This document shows, one piece after another, positions 47,000-57,430 of a DNA stretch of 64,000 bases. Position 1 is the stretch's first letter. Each line of letters starts with the position of its first letter. Source of the DNA: Berberis thunbergii (taxonomy: Eukaryota > Streptophyta > Magnoliopsida > Ranunculales > Berberidaceae); assembly GCA_003290165.1 (NCBI GenBank), contig QNQO01000540.1, forward strand, positions 620,001-684,000. Reading direction: 5' to 3'. The notes beneath the pieces were generated by a model that did no database searches, was not told where the DNA came from, and worked only from the letters and a program-made list of their open reading frames with translations. Position numbers and translations under genes: made by a program.

Positions 47000-49650
47000 T
47001 TTTGACAAGAATTGCACGAATCCGAGGCCACTCCAAACTCCGCATATGCAAATTTTTTTATAATAGAAGAGATCCCAGTCGGGATGCTTCTCCTTCATAA
47101 GCTGCAACAATTCCAGCCTTCCATGCATGACTCTGTTGAACTCAAACATGCCCTGGGCTTTAAGAAGTTTCTCCTTCGCCTCCTTGATTTAGCAAACTCC
47201 CGTTCCAGCCGCTCTAGCCTACTCGACAACATGTTAGTCTTAGACAGTTCGACGCCCAACTTATCATTAACAACACTTAGCTCATTATGTGCCAGAAGGA
47301 GCTGCCCCGCGGTCCGCACGCTCTTAGAATTAAAGTCAACATCAGCCTCAAACTGCTGACATCAGACAACCCATTCAAACTCTTTCTTGGCCCTTTTAGC
47401 ATGTAGAGCCTGCAGTTTAGCCTGCATTCCAGCCACAGTCTCTTGGGCAAATTGTAAGTGATGATGGAAAAAATTCAATTCATTTTCGAATCGATCCCTT
47501 GCAAACAGTGCCCCTGCCAGGTTGGACTCAAGCGTTTCCAAACGAATCTTCTGAGCCTTTGATCTTGTGTACTAGGACTCCATTGCAGTATATGAGTGAG
47601 CTTCAAGTCGCTTCCTCAACGACTCGATCTCGTAGAGAGTGTTAGAGTATGACTTATGTAAGGTTGCAAAGACTCACTCCATAGTATACACTCTCTCGCG
47701 AGACCTTAACTTGACTTTCAGCGACAACCACTTGATTCAAGTATGACATCCTCAGCATGACATGTTTCTGCCCTTTATCCATACGTTCTCGTAATGTCTC
47801 TCGTTCTGGTTCCGAAGCACAGTTTGCCAACCAGTTATTCCATATGCTAATGTGCTTTTTGGAATCATAAGAAATGTCAACCTCTTGATGTCAAGCTTCA
47901 TTGCTCATCTTTACCACGTCCAAAGCAAACAAATTAATCCTCGCATTCGGATGGAGGACCATCAGGACCAAAATCACTCCAGGACTGCCCTTTACTGTTT
48001 TCACTGCAACAGGGCTCTCATCTACAACTTTCTCCTTATTTGCAAAGATCGTTTCTCTTTCATGAGCCGACTCAGAGTCAGTTGATTGGGAAAAAGAAAG
48101 CGAGTTATTCCTCAGAGCTGTTGTCAACTCAATGTGGGGACGGGATGAGATGAAAGACAGTATGGGCGACTAGGACGATGGTCAAACCCTTCAGCAGGCC
48201 TAGCAGGACACCAAACAAAGTTTTTCAATGAAAATGGACGATCCAGTCCCACACCATAGGAACCCTCCACGCCCGCTTGTAGCAACGCTTTGTTCAGAAC
48301 CTTTGCCTGCTCTGTTATCAGCTTTGTTACATCTTCAACCCCAACCATTTGCAGATACTTCCTTTCCAAGTCAAGAAGGCAAATGGGAGCCTTTGCCCTA
48401 GCGTCATGCCCCTTGGACACAACAGTCTTCACCCTAGCGGACGAGTCAAGAGCCAATCCAACAACTTCATGCTGTTCGGATGAAGGTGAACACCCACGAG
48501 TGGGCCTAGACACAACACGAGGCCTCTTTAGACGTACAGAAGAAGGAAACGCCTCACTTAGTTCTGCCCTCCTTGAAGGGCTTGGGATATTAATATTCGG
48601 GAACTTCATTTTATTCGAGGAAGACATGCCTTCAGGCTTTGGCTTCGAAACCCTAAAAAGAGTAGGAGCCTCATGCCAATGAAACCACAGCCCGCTGCGC
48701 TTGATATTGGAAGAATGAACGACATCCTGTATCCATAAACGAGGCATTTCACGAAATGCTTCCAGAGCCATTTTATCTTCAACAAAAAGTGGTGAAGTTG
48801 GGAATTTCCCTACGAAAAGCACAAATGTCAATCTGATATGCAGTTAACACAAGCAAGACCATAAAAATAATTGAACTTACTTAGTTGTCTGAATTCTTGC
48901 TCGATCGAATTAGCAATAAGCTGGAAATACTTTGAGTTCGCGGAGGCCATGAAACAAAATTTCTACTAGAACTTAAAGTCATCAGGCAGATTGTCAAAGT
49001 AGTTTGGCAACGTCAACACACACAAAACGTGCTCGTATATCTGAGGAGAAGTGAGCAATTAGATCGCCCTCGAAGATACTCAGATACAAACATCATTCAC
49101 CCTGATCAAAATGGCGATCACAGTCTTATACCCATTCGGTACCAGTTGAGCGGGCGCAATACCATGGTATGCCAGGAAATCCCAAATTTCTTTGATAACA
49201 AGAAAAACATACACCTGATTGAAACATACATCGGTAAAGACAGATGAACCCCTCTGGAAGGGACAACGATGTCAGATTGGCGCCCAGAGTAAAATCATCA
49301 GATATTCAGGAACCCATATGTTTTACATAGGACTTCCAGACTTGACCCACAAAGAGACCTCTCCTGAAAGAACTTGCATCCCTTAGCGAACAGTTCATGG
49401 AAAGTTGATTCAGGCTTGCCATGAAAGTTTGTACAAGCTTTCGAGTACGAAAGTTGAGCAAAGTCAAAAACATGGAATATGGTATGATGAAGCAAGGTCT
49501 CTGAAATCGAAAGAGTAAAAAAGCCAAACTCCCCAGAGAGGAAATCTATATAGAAAACAAAACTCCTGCCTTTTTTTCTATTTCGAGTAGACGCATGCCC
49601 AATAATGAAACTCGCCACTCGAGGAAACAACTCAGACTCAACCATCATGA
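47000..49650 (-). pseudogene. Accessory ORF 1 of element C (PF04195-like), spliced, decayed
   Basis: Minus strand, 5' part at the right. The first portion (49650-48881) reads TLSISETLLHHTIFHVFDF and LRPLNWYRMGIRL in shifting frames, corresponding to the QLVPKGYKI region of element A. A clean intron at 48810-48880 (GTAAGTT to TTCGTAG) follows, then the longest intact stretch (to 48124): FPTSPLFVEDKMALEAFREM, RKYLQMVGVEDVTKLITEQ. The coiled-coil end is at 47319-47000 (NELSVVNDKLGVELSKTN). It shares intron position and domain order with the copies in A and B. Stops and frameshifts disable it. Confidence 0.65.
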
Positions 49651-49717
49651 CTGTACAGTGGCTTCATGAAATGATTTGGTGGACCGATGAAATGGCCCAC
49701 CAATTGGAGGGAAGAGC

Positions 49718-50336
49718 TGATGATTCATCAAACAGTCCTCTGATCAGCACCAAACATGTGCCATGATAATCTCGTCAATAAAACAAAGTAGCCCAATTGC
49801 ATGCTCAATCCAGTGAGGCCCAGACAACATTAAGCCTCACTATTGGCAGATTCCAGAACGTTGGACCCAAATTGCAATGCCTAAATAAGCTCATGCGTCA
49901 CACGGTCAAGCCCAATACTCGTAAGCTAAGGCAAGAGTAAGCCCTGATAAGGCAATTATATGGGGGATCGACCCAAGATAGGCAGACCAACAATAAATCA
50001 GTTCTGACTAGGAAACAAATACTAGAATATAAGTCAGGCAATGAAAATTCCTTGCATGGAAAACACTTAGAAAGGGAAACCATTCCCGCAGATCTAGGAG
50101 CACAAGTCGTGTAGGGAAACTACCTTATATGGATAGCTCCGAACTAGGAAAAGATCTCCAGCGAGATCTATTTCCTTAAACAACGCCACCAAAGCATAGC
50201 TGAATAAGGACTCTCATACTATAAAATAGAGATAAGGTCAATGAACTAAGGTACGCTACAGAAACCTAATTTACAACTGTAAGCCTCTCCTAAGCCTTAT
50301 CTAACTTAAGCATCGGAGTGCCATCGGCCACCACAC
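49718..50336 (+). repeat. 3' LTR of element C, right end truncated
   Basis: It starts TGATGATTCATC after a polypurine tract, and aligns in reverse to the LTRs of A and B up to the GTGCCATCGGCCACCACA segment. The last 60 or so bases, including the CA end, are missing. About 100 bp of unrelated sequence (50337-50439) separate it from the next element. Confidence 0.75.
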
Positions 50337-50439
50337 GATGGTCTTTGGGGAAGAGAAGAAATACATCAAAAGCTATACCCAATTCAAATGTCTGTTGTAT
50401 GAATAATTTAATTTATTTGTTTAAGGGTATAACTAAAAC

Positions 50440-51027
50440 TGACGCTGGACAGAATAGTGATTATCCTGCAAGCTAGTTCTAATAGACAATTTACAGGAAA
50501 TAATAGAAAAAGATTAACCAAAACACATAGAAATACTCTAATGTTCAATTAAAATTATCAAAATCAAAAGTCTCTTACAATATTGAGGAAGAGCTCTATT
50601 TATAATACTCAAATAACTTGAATAATAAGCAACCTATTCCCAAAAGAAAAATTAGAAACAAATACTAAAATAACAAGCAGTCTATTCCAAAAAAAAAAGT
50701 AAAGCCTAATCCTAAAAAGAAACTGCCTATTTCTAAAAGAAAAATTAGAATCAAATACTTAAATAACAAGAAGTCTATTCCTAAAAGAAAAAGTAAAGCC
50801 TAATCCTAAAATGAAACTAAAAAGACTCCTCATTAAATTGAAAGACTACAAATAAGTTATTTAGTAAATAACTTTGAAAGCAAATTAGGAACCATAGAAA
50901 CCCAAATTAGGAAAGAGATCACGATTTCCTGCCATCTTTGCGCTGATTTGCCAATTCAAGGTATCTCAGTGCCAACAACGTGCCATTTGACAACTCATCA
51001 TCATCTTACTTGGAGCCTCCTGCATCA
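50440..51027 (-). repeat. LTR 1 of the array
   Basis: On the minus strand it runs from TGATGCAGGAGG to a TCA end, with TG...CA termini. AAAAGAAAAATTAGAATCAAATACT-type sequence occurs repeatedly inside. It aligns over its length with the other three LTRs. Confidence 0.8.
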
Positions 51028-51274
51028 GTCGCCTCGGGTTGGAAAGAACTCGTCCTCGGGTTCACAACAACTTCACCGGAATCCTCTAGCGGCAGCCCAG
51101 GAGGAAGATCCTCTGGCACCAGGTCAAAAACTTCGCTAGCTCTTGCTGACGTACTGAATTGTCTTTCATTTTCTTTCTCTTGAGCTCCATCTGCAAACCT
51201 AGCACATACTTCTTTACTATAATAATCAATTCCTTGACTTCATCAACGTTATGCTCAAAGCCAGCAAGAATCAT
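50980..51274 (-). pseudogene. Pol remnant of unit 1, running into LTR 1
   Basis: After the carboxylase segment the frame reads LGLQMELKRKKMKDNSVRQQ and ELAKF. In units 2 and 3 the next part is FSDLVPADLPLGLPPED, which looks like the segment just before reverse transcriptase in Ty3/gypsy elements (L--F-DVFP-ELP-GLPP). Then follows the end of the polyprotein (EVVVNSRTS), which crosses into the LTR. The whole polymerase lies in the deleted interval. Equivalent pieces are at 53662-53883 (unit 2) and 56224-56541 (unit 3). Confidence 0.6.
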
Positions 51275-52125
51275 CCGTGCAACATTTAAACTTGCAGCAC
51301 ATCTCTGATGAACCTTCCCAGAAACTGTTGTAGGGTACCAAGGAGAGGGAAGCTTCCATGAAAGGGTTCAACTTTTCTTACTGCTGATGGATCATCCAGA
51401 TCAAGCCTTGCTATAAGATTATTAGCCTGCATTGTTTGGCTCTTTGATATTTTAAAGTTGAAAACTCCAGAAGCAAGTAGCATAAGAGGCATACACATCT
51501 TCATAACTTCGACCTTTGCATAAGGTGTGTTAGCATCCAGATGACAACCATATAAAACAAGAAAACGGAGCAACTTGTACTATGTTTCGGCAACTAACTT
51601 GGGTGGATCGTGGTCTTTCTGCAACAAGCATGTTCTCCCATCAATTAGCAGACGAGTACCAGCAGCCTCATCCTTAGCATATATCACATGGTTGTTTCCA
51701 TCCAACTGCATCAAGGGACCACCATCACTCAGAGTATGTGTTTCTGCCTCAAGCTCAGACTAGTTCATCCTTAATCTATAACTTGATGGCCCTACCCTTA
51801 TCACGTCAATCGTGTATTTGTTTCCTTATATGTTCAAGGATATTTGGTAGTGAACGAGTGATATATGCTTGGGTGGGATTTTTATTTTTTCAAGATAACC
51901 CACATAGTCATACCCCATGGTTGCGCTGCTGGTGGATGTTTTATATAGAGCGCCTCCAACCATTGAGAGATACCAAGGAGGCCTCTCTGCTCTAACTCGC
52001 ATCGCAATTCTGCTGTCCAACAAACCAGTGTGGATTTTGTTGTCTCTATACTCTAAAGCATGTAAAAGATCTACAGTATAATCGACATTTGTATGAATCT
52101 CTCCCCGAATAAAGATCTCCTTCAA
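51236..52125 (-). pseudogene. Captured acetyl-CoA carboxylase segment (BCCP domain), unit 1
   Basis: The minus-strand reading matches the plant cytosolic multidomain acetyl-CoA carboxylase, which makes malonyl-CoA. It starts at LKEIFIRGEIHTNVDYTVDL (end of the biotin-carboxylase region), passes ERPPWYLSMVGGALYK and GYLEKIKIPPKHISLV, and reaches the biotin carrier domain with DGRTCLLQ and VEVMKMCMPL. The Lys of MKM, the biotin site, is at 51499-51501. It ends at MILAGFEHNVDEV. The segment reads without introns over 0.89 kb, unlike the many-exon gene, so it derives from a transcript. Stops after ISLNI and LRMN and a frameshift near 51280 disable it. Gag precedes it in frame. Confidence 0.85.
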
Positions 52126-53054
52126 CCCATTAGTTTCTTCGTGCACTTCACCGTCTTCATTAACAACTCCAACATTCCCAATTTGCAAACCATCTGCATA
52201 ACCAATATCCAACTCTTCATCAGTGTCATACATACGCTCTCCAAGCTCTTCAGTTTCGTCTACCACGTCTTCCTCAATCAAGAGATTGTTACCCTTCTGA
52301 ATAGCAGGCTTCTTACACTCAGTCGCTATATGTCTCTGTTCACCACATCTAAAACATCTAATATTTGAGTTAGAATTACCCTGTGGTGACTACTGGGTAG
52401 GACGGAATTCATGAGGGCGAACTGGCCGATTGCTTTGATCACTTATGATCGTTGGCCTCCTGTTCTGCTGTTTTTTTCCCCAACAAGTGCACGCTGGTAG
52501 GCTTAAAAAACGGTCCTCAACGAGTGAAGTCGCTGAAATAAGGGTTGAGTGTAGTCGAAAGGAAGGAAGTGACCCTTCATCTTCTCCCAATCAGTGATCA
52601 TGGCTTGCCCTGCCTGTCTCGTGCTTGCTTCAACTGCTCCCACCACGCAAATACTCTGCCTTTGAGTTTGATGGTGACCAATTTCACCCTGACACAATCT
52701 GGAACTTTCTTATACTCAAAAATACGTTCCACATCATTTAACCAATCGACGAATCCTTCGGCTTGTAACGTACCAGAAAACTTGGTAGATCCACTTTGAA
52801 AATGAGGTGTCCATAATGATCCTGCCGACCACGGTGCTCCCAGAATCGATCACGATTGTGATACAGGTTTTCGAAACTGAAATAAGAATCATGATTTTCC
52901 ATCTCACAATCACCCAAATTTCGCTCGTTAGACTCCGGGTTAACTTTGCAACTTGCCTCTGTAAATCCTCAATCATCACATCCTGAACGTTACGATCATA
53001 GTTTGGGGCTTCCTCGTTCGAAACTTGCACACGACGACCACGACCACCAGCCAT
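52126..53054 (-). pseudogene. Ty3/gypsy gag of unit 1
   Basis: It starts MAGGRGRRVQVSNEEAPNYD at 53054, 38 nt downstream of the primer-binding site. A short coiled segment (MIEDLQRQVAKLTRSL) follows, then ITDWEKMKGHFLPFDYTQ and LFQRLHSLRT. About 60 residues expected between QRLHSL and the EKQQNRRPTI-like part appear deleted in all units. The zinc knuckle reads CFRCGEQRHIATEC, so C-x2-C-x4-H-x4-C is kept. An acidic linker (EEDVVDETEELGERMYDTDE) joins it to the carboxylase segment. Several frameshifts and stops lie between 52734 and 52300. Confidence 0.75.
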
Positions 53055-53091
53055 GGATACTAATGAAATCTCACCCCAAGAAGATGCTAAA

Positions 53092-53104
53092 GCTCTGATA
53101 CCAA
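53092..53104 (-). other. Primer-binding site of unit 1 (initiator tRNA-Met type)
   Basis: The minus strand reads TTGGTATCAGAGC one base after the LTR end. TGGTATCAGAGC is the standard site complementary to initiator methionine tRNA. Identical sites occur at 55730-55742 and 59415-59427. Confidence 0.85.
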
Positions 53105-53105
53105 C

Positions 53106-53674
53106 TGACGCCGGGCATAATAGCGATTATCCTGCAGGCTAATTCTAACAGACAATTTACAGGGAAGAACACAAAAAGATTACCCAAAACACAGAGAAAT
53201 ACTCTAATGTTCAATTAAAATTATCAAAATCAAAAGTCCCTTACAATATTGAGGGAGAGCTCTATTTATAGTACTCAAATAACTTGAATAATAAGTAGCT
53301 TATTCTTAAAAGAAAAATTAGAATCAAATACTAAAATAACAAGCAGTCTATTCTTAAAAGAAAAAGTAAAGTCTAATCCTAAAAGGAAACTGTCTATTTT
53401 TAAAAGAAAAATTAGAATCAAATACTAAAATAAAAAACAGTTTATTCCTAAAAGAAAAAGTAAAGCCTAATACTAAAATAAAACTAAAAAGACTCCTAAT
53501 TAAATTAAAGGACTACAAAAAAGTTATTTAGTAAATAACTTTGAGAGCAAATTAGGAACCTTATAAACCCAAATTAGGAAAGAAATCACGATTTTCTGTT
53601 ATCTTTGCGCTGATTTGCCAATTCAAGGTATCTCAGTGCCAACAACGTGCTATCGGACAATTCAAGGTATCTCA
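53106..53674 (-). repeat. LTR 2 of the array, altered at one end
   Basis: Aligns with LTR 1 up to the GTGCCAACAACGTGCTATC segment. After that, about 50 bp (the CATCATCTGACTCGGATCC region) are replaced by a second copy of TTCAAGGTATCTCAG, so the outer end is rearranged. The array landmark TCGCCTCGG resumes directly. Confidence 0.75.
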
Positions 53675-53883
53675 GTCGCCTCGGTTTGGAAAGAACTCGT
53701 CCTCGAGTTCACAACAACTTCACTGGAATCCTTTGGCGGCAGCCTAAGAGGAAGATCCGCTGCCACCAGGTCAGAAAACTTTGCTAGCTCTTGCTGACGT
53801 ACTGGATTGTCTTTCATTTCCCTTCTCTTGAGCTCCATCTGCAAACCTAACCCATACTTCTTTACTATAATAATCAATTCACT

Positions 53884-54771
53884 GACTTCATCAACGTTAT
53901 GCACAAAGCCTGCAAGAATCATCCGTGCAGCATTTCAACTTTCAGTACATTTTTTATGAACCTTTCCAGAAACTGCTGTGGGGTCCCAGGAGAGGGAAGC
54001 TTCCATGAAAGGGTTCAGCTTTTCTTACTGCTGATGGATCATCCAGATCAAGCCTTTCTATAAGATCACCAACCTGCATTGTTTGGCCCTCTGAGGTTTG
54101 AAGTGGATAACTCCAGAAGCATGTAGTATAAGAGGCATACACATCTTCATAGCTTCGACCTTTGCATAAGGTGTGTCAGCATCCAGATGACTACCATCTA
54201 AAACAATAAAACGGAGGAACTTGCACGGTGTTTCGGCAACTAACTTGGATGAATCGTGGCCATTCTGCAATAAGCATGTTCTCCCATCAATTAGCAGACG
54301 AGTACCAATTGCCTCATCCATAGCATATATCACATGGTTGTTTCCATCCAACTGCATCAAGAGACCACCATCACGTAAAGTAGGTGTTTCTGCCTCATGC
54401 TCATACTAGTTCATCCTTAATCTATAGCTTCATGGCCCTCCCCTTATCATGTCAATCGTGTATTTGCTTCCTTTTATGTTCAAGGATATTTGGGAGTGAA
54501 CGAGCGATATATGCTTGTGTGGGATTTTTCCTTTTTCAAGATAACCCACATAGTTAGACCCCATGGTTGCGCTGCTGGTGGATTCTTTATATAGAGCGCC
54601 TCCAACCACTGAGAGATACCAAGGAGGCCTCTCTGCTCTAACTCGCATCGCAATTCTGCTGTCCAACTAACCAGTGTGGATTTTGTTGTCTCTATACTCT
54701 GAAGCATGTAAAAGATCTACAATATAATCGACATTTGTATGAATCTCTCCCCGAATAAGGATTTCCTTCAA
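53884..54771 (-). pseudogene. Captured acetyl-CoA carboxylase segment, unit 2
   Basis: Same boundaries as in unit 1: LKEILIRGEIHTNVDY to MILAGFVHNVDEV. Blocks ERPPWYLSVVGGALYK, GSKYTIDMIRGGP and DGRTCLLQNGHDSSKLVAET are close to the enzyme. The biotin motif reads KVEAMKMCMP, with Val changed to Ala before MKM. Stops after HTG (Trp expected) and after MIRGGP, and a frameshift after SGVIHFK, disable it. Shared boundaries with the other units show a single capture event. Confidence 0.85.
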
Positions 54772-55692
54772 CCCATCAGTTTCTTCGTGCACTTCATCGT
54801 CTTCAATAACAACTCCAACATTCACAATCTACAAACCATCTACATAACCAATATCCAACTCTTCATCAGTGTCATACATAGGCTCTCCAAGCTCTTCCGT
54901 TTCGTCTACCACGTCTTCCTCAATCAGGAGATTGTTACCCTTCTGAATAGAAGACTTCCTATTCTCAGTCACTCTATGTCCCTGTTCACCACATCTAAAA
55001 CATCTAATATTTGAGTTAGAATTACCCTGTGGTGATTGCTGGGTAGGACGGGATTCATGAGGGCGAACTAGCCGACTGCTTTGATCATTTATGATCGTTG
55101 GCCTCCTGTTCTGCTGTTTCTCCATAGCAAGTGCACGCTGGTATGCTTCAAAACAGTCTTCAACGAGTGAAGTCACTGAAATAAGGGTTGAGTGTAGTCG
55201 AAAGGAAGTAAACCTTCATCTTCTCCCAATCAGTGATCTTGGCTTGCCCTACCTGTCTCGTGCTTGCTTCAACTACTCCCACCACACAGATGTTCTGCCT
55301 TTGAGTTTGATGGCGACCAATTTCACCATGACACGATCTGGAACTTCCTTATACTCAAAAATACGTTCTACTTCATATAACCATTCGATGAATCATTCGG
55401 CTTGTAACGTACCAAAAAATTTGGTAGATCCACTTTGAATCTGAGGTATCCATGTCGATCCTGCCAACCACGGTGCTCCCAGAATTGAGCACGATTGTGA
55501 TACAGGTTTTCAAAACTGAAATAAGAATCGTGATTTTCCATCTCACGATCATCGAAATCCCGTGCGTTAGACGCCGGGTTAACTCTGCAACTTGCCTCTG
55601 TAAATCCTCAATATCACATCTTGAACGTTACGATCACGATTTGGGGCTTCATCGTTCAGAACCTACCGACGATGACCACGACCACCAGCCAC
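54772..55692 (-). pseudogene. Ty3/gypsy gag of unit 2
   Basis: The start codon at 55692 is changed to GTG (TTTTCGTGGCTGG). Downstream parts match units 1 and 3: FEAYQRALAMEKQQNRRPTI, then CFRCGEQGHRVTEN, where the last Cys of the zinc knuckle is replaced by Asn. The linker EEDVVDETEELGEPMYDTDE follows, then a stop before IVNVGVV. Frameshifts lie between 55180 and 55560. Confidence 0.75.
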
Positions 55693-55743
55693 GAAAACTA
55701 ATGAAATCTCACCCCAAGAAGATGCTGAAGCTCTGATACCAAC

Positions 55744-56332
55744 TGACGCCGGGCATAATAGCGATTATCCTACAGGCTAGTTCTAACAAATAATTTACAA
55801 AGAAGAACACAAGAAGATTACCCAAAACACAGAAAAATACTCTAATGTTCAATTAAAATTATCAAAATCAAAAGTCCCTTACAATATTGAGGAAGAGCTC
55901 TATTTATAGTACTCAAATAACTTGAATAATAAGCAGTCTATTCCTAAAAGAAAAATTGGAATCAAATACTAAAATAACAAGCAGTTTATTCCTAAATTAA
56001 AAAGTTATGTCTAATCCTATTAGGAAACTGCATATTTCTAAAAGAAAAATTAGAATCAAATACTAAAATAACAAGCAGTTTATTCCTAAAAGAAAAAGTA
56101 AAGCCTAATCCTAAAATGAAACTAAAAAAACTTCTAATTAAATTGAAAGTCTATAAATAAGTTATTTAGTAAATAACTTTGGGAGCAAATTAGGAACCTT
56201 AGAAACCCAAATTAGGAAAGAGATCACGATTTCCTGCCATCTTTGCAGTGATTTGCCAATTCAAGGTATCTCAGTGCCAACAACGTGTTATCTGACAACT
56301 CAGCATCATCTGACTCGGATCCTCTTGCATCA
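55744..56332 (-). repeat. LTR 3 of the array
   Basis: Full length, with TG...CA ends. The polyprotein frame of unit 3 crosses its right end (TDARGSESDDAELSDNTLL) and stops at 56224. Confidence 0.8.
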
Positions 56333-56541
56333 GTCGCCTCGGGTTGGAAAGTACTCGTCCTTGAGTTCACAACAACTTCACTGGAATCCTCTGGCGGCAG
56401 CCCAAGAGGAAGATCCGCTGGCACCAGGTCAGAAAACTTTGCTAGGTCTTGCTGATGTACTATATTGTCTTTAATTTCCCTTCTCTTGAGCTCCATCTGC
56501 AAACCTAGCACATACTTCTTTACTATAATAATCAATTCCTT

Positions 56542-57430
56542 GACTTCATCAACGTTATGCTCAAAGCCTGCAAGAATCATCCATGCAACATTTAAACTTG
56601 CAACACATCTCTGATGAACCTTTCTAGAAACTGTTGTGGGGGTCCCAGGAGAGGGAAGCTTCCATGAAAGGGTTCAGCTTTTCTTACTGCTGATGGATTA
56701 TCCAAATCAAGCCTTGCTATAAGATCACCAGCCTGCATTGTTTAGCTCTCTGATATTTTGAAGTGGATAACTCCAGAAGCAGGTAGCATAAGAGGCATAC
56801 ACATCTTCAGAACTTTGACCTTTGCATAAGGTGTGTCAGCATCCAGATGACTACCATATAAAACAATAAAACGGAGCAACTTGCACGATGTTTCGGCAAC
56901 TAACTTGGATGGATCGTGGTCATTCTGCAACAAACATGTTCTCCCATCAATTAGCATACGAGTACCAGCTGCCTCATCCTTAGCATATATCACATGGCTG
57001 TTTCCATCCATCTGCATCAAGAGACCACCATCATGCAGAGTATCTGTTTCTGCCTCAAGCTCAGACAAGTTCATCCTTAATTTATAGCTTGATGGCCCTC
57101 CATTTATCATGTCAATCATGTATTTGCTTCCTTCTATGTTCAAGGATATTTGGGAGTGAACGAGTGATATATTCTTGGGTGAGATTTGTCCTTTTTCAAG
57201 AAAACCCACATAGTCAGACCCATGGTTGCGCTGCTGGTGGATGCTTTATATAAAGCCCCTCCAACCACTGAGAGATACCAAGGAGGCTTCTCTGCTCTAA
57301 CTCGCATCGCAATTTTGCTTTCTAACCAACCAGTGTGGATTTTGTTGTCTCTATACTTTGAAGCATGTAAAAGATCTACAGTATAATCGACATTTGTATG
57401 AATCTCTCCCCTAATAAGGATCTCCTTCAA
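56542..57430 (-). pseudogene. Captured acetyl-CoA carboxylase segment, unit 3
   Basis: The longest continuous reading joins gag to the carboxylase from 57949 down to 57140: zinc knuckle, acidic linker, LKEILIRGEIHTNVDYTVDL, WLESKIAMRVRAEKPPWYLS and GGALYKASTSSATMG, all in one frame. A one-base shift after ATMG moves the rest (FLEKGQISPKNISLV through DGRTCLLQNDHDPSKLVAET) to the frame of 57209-56742. The biotin motif is KVLKMCMP, so the Met before Lys is Leu. A stop follows HFKISES. The end MILAGFEHNVDEV is in the next frame. Confidence 0.88.

Larger units (their letters stand above)
44950..50336 (+). mobile_element. Retroelement C: 3' part of a Tat-like element in the opposite orientation
   Basis: From left to right: accessory ORF 2 (minus), tandem repeats, accessory ORF 1 (minus), a polypurine tract GGAGGGAAGAGC and an LTR starting TGATGATTCATC at 49718. 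Gag-pol and the 5' LTR are absent; the sequence is cut at 44950, exactly at the LTR end of element B. The right LTR is cut at about 50336. Confidence 0.75.

Noticed and set aside
48124..48831. 235-codon frame as an intact host gene
   Set aside because: It is the second exon of the accessory ORF of element C, homologous to copies in A and B. Its first ATG lies in the intron.
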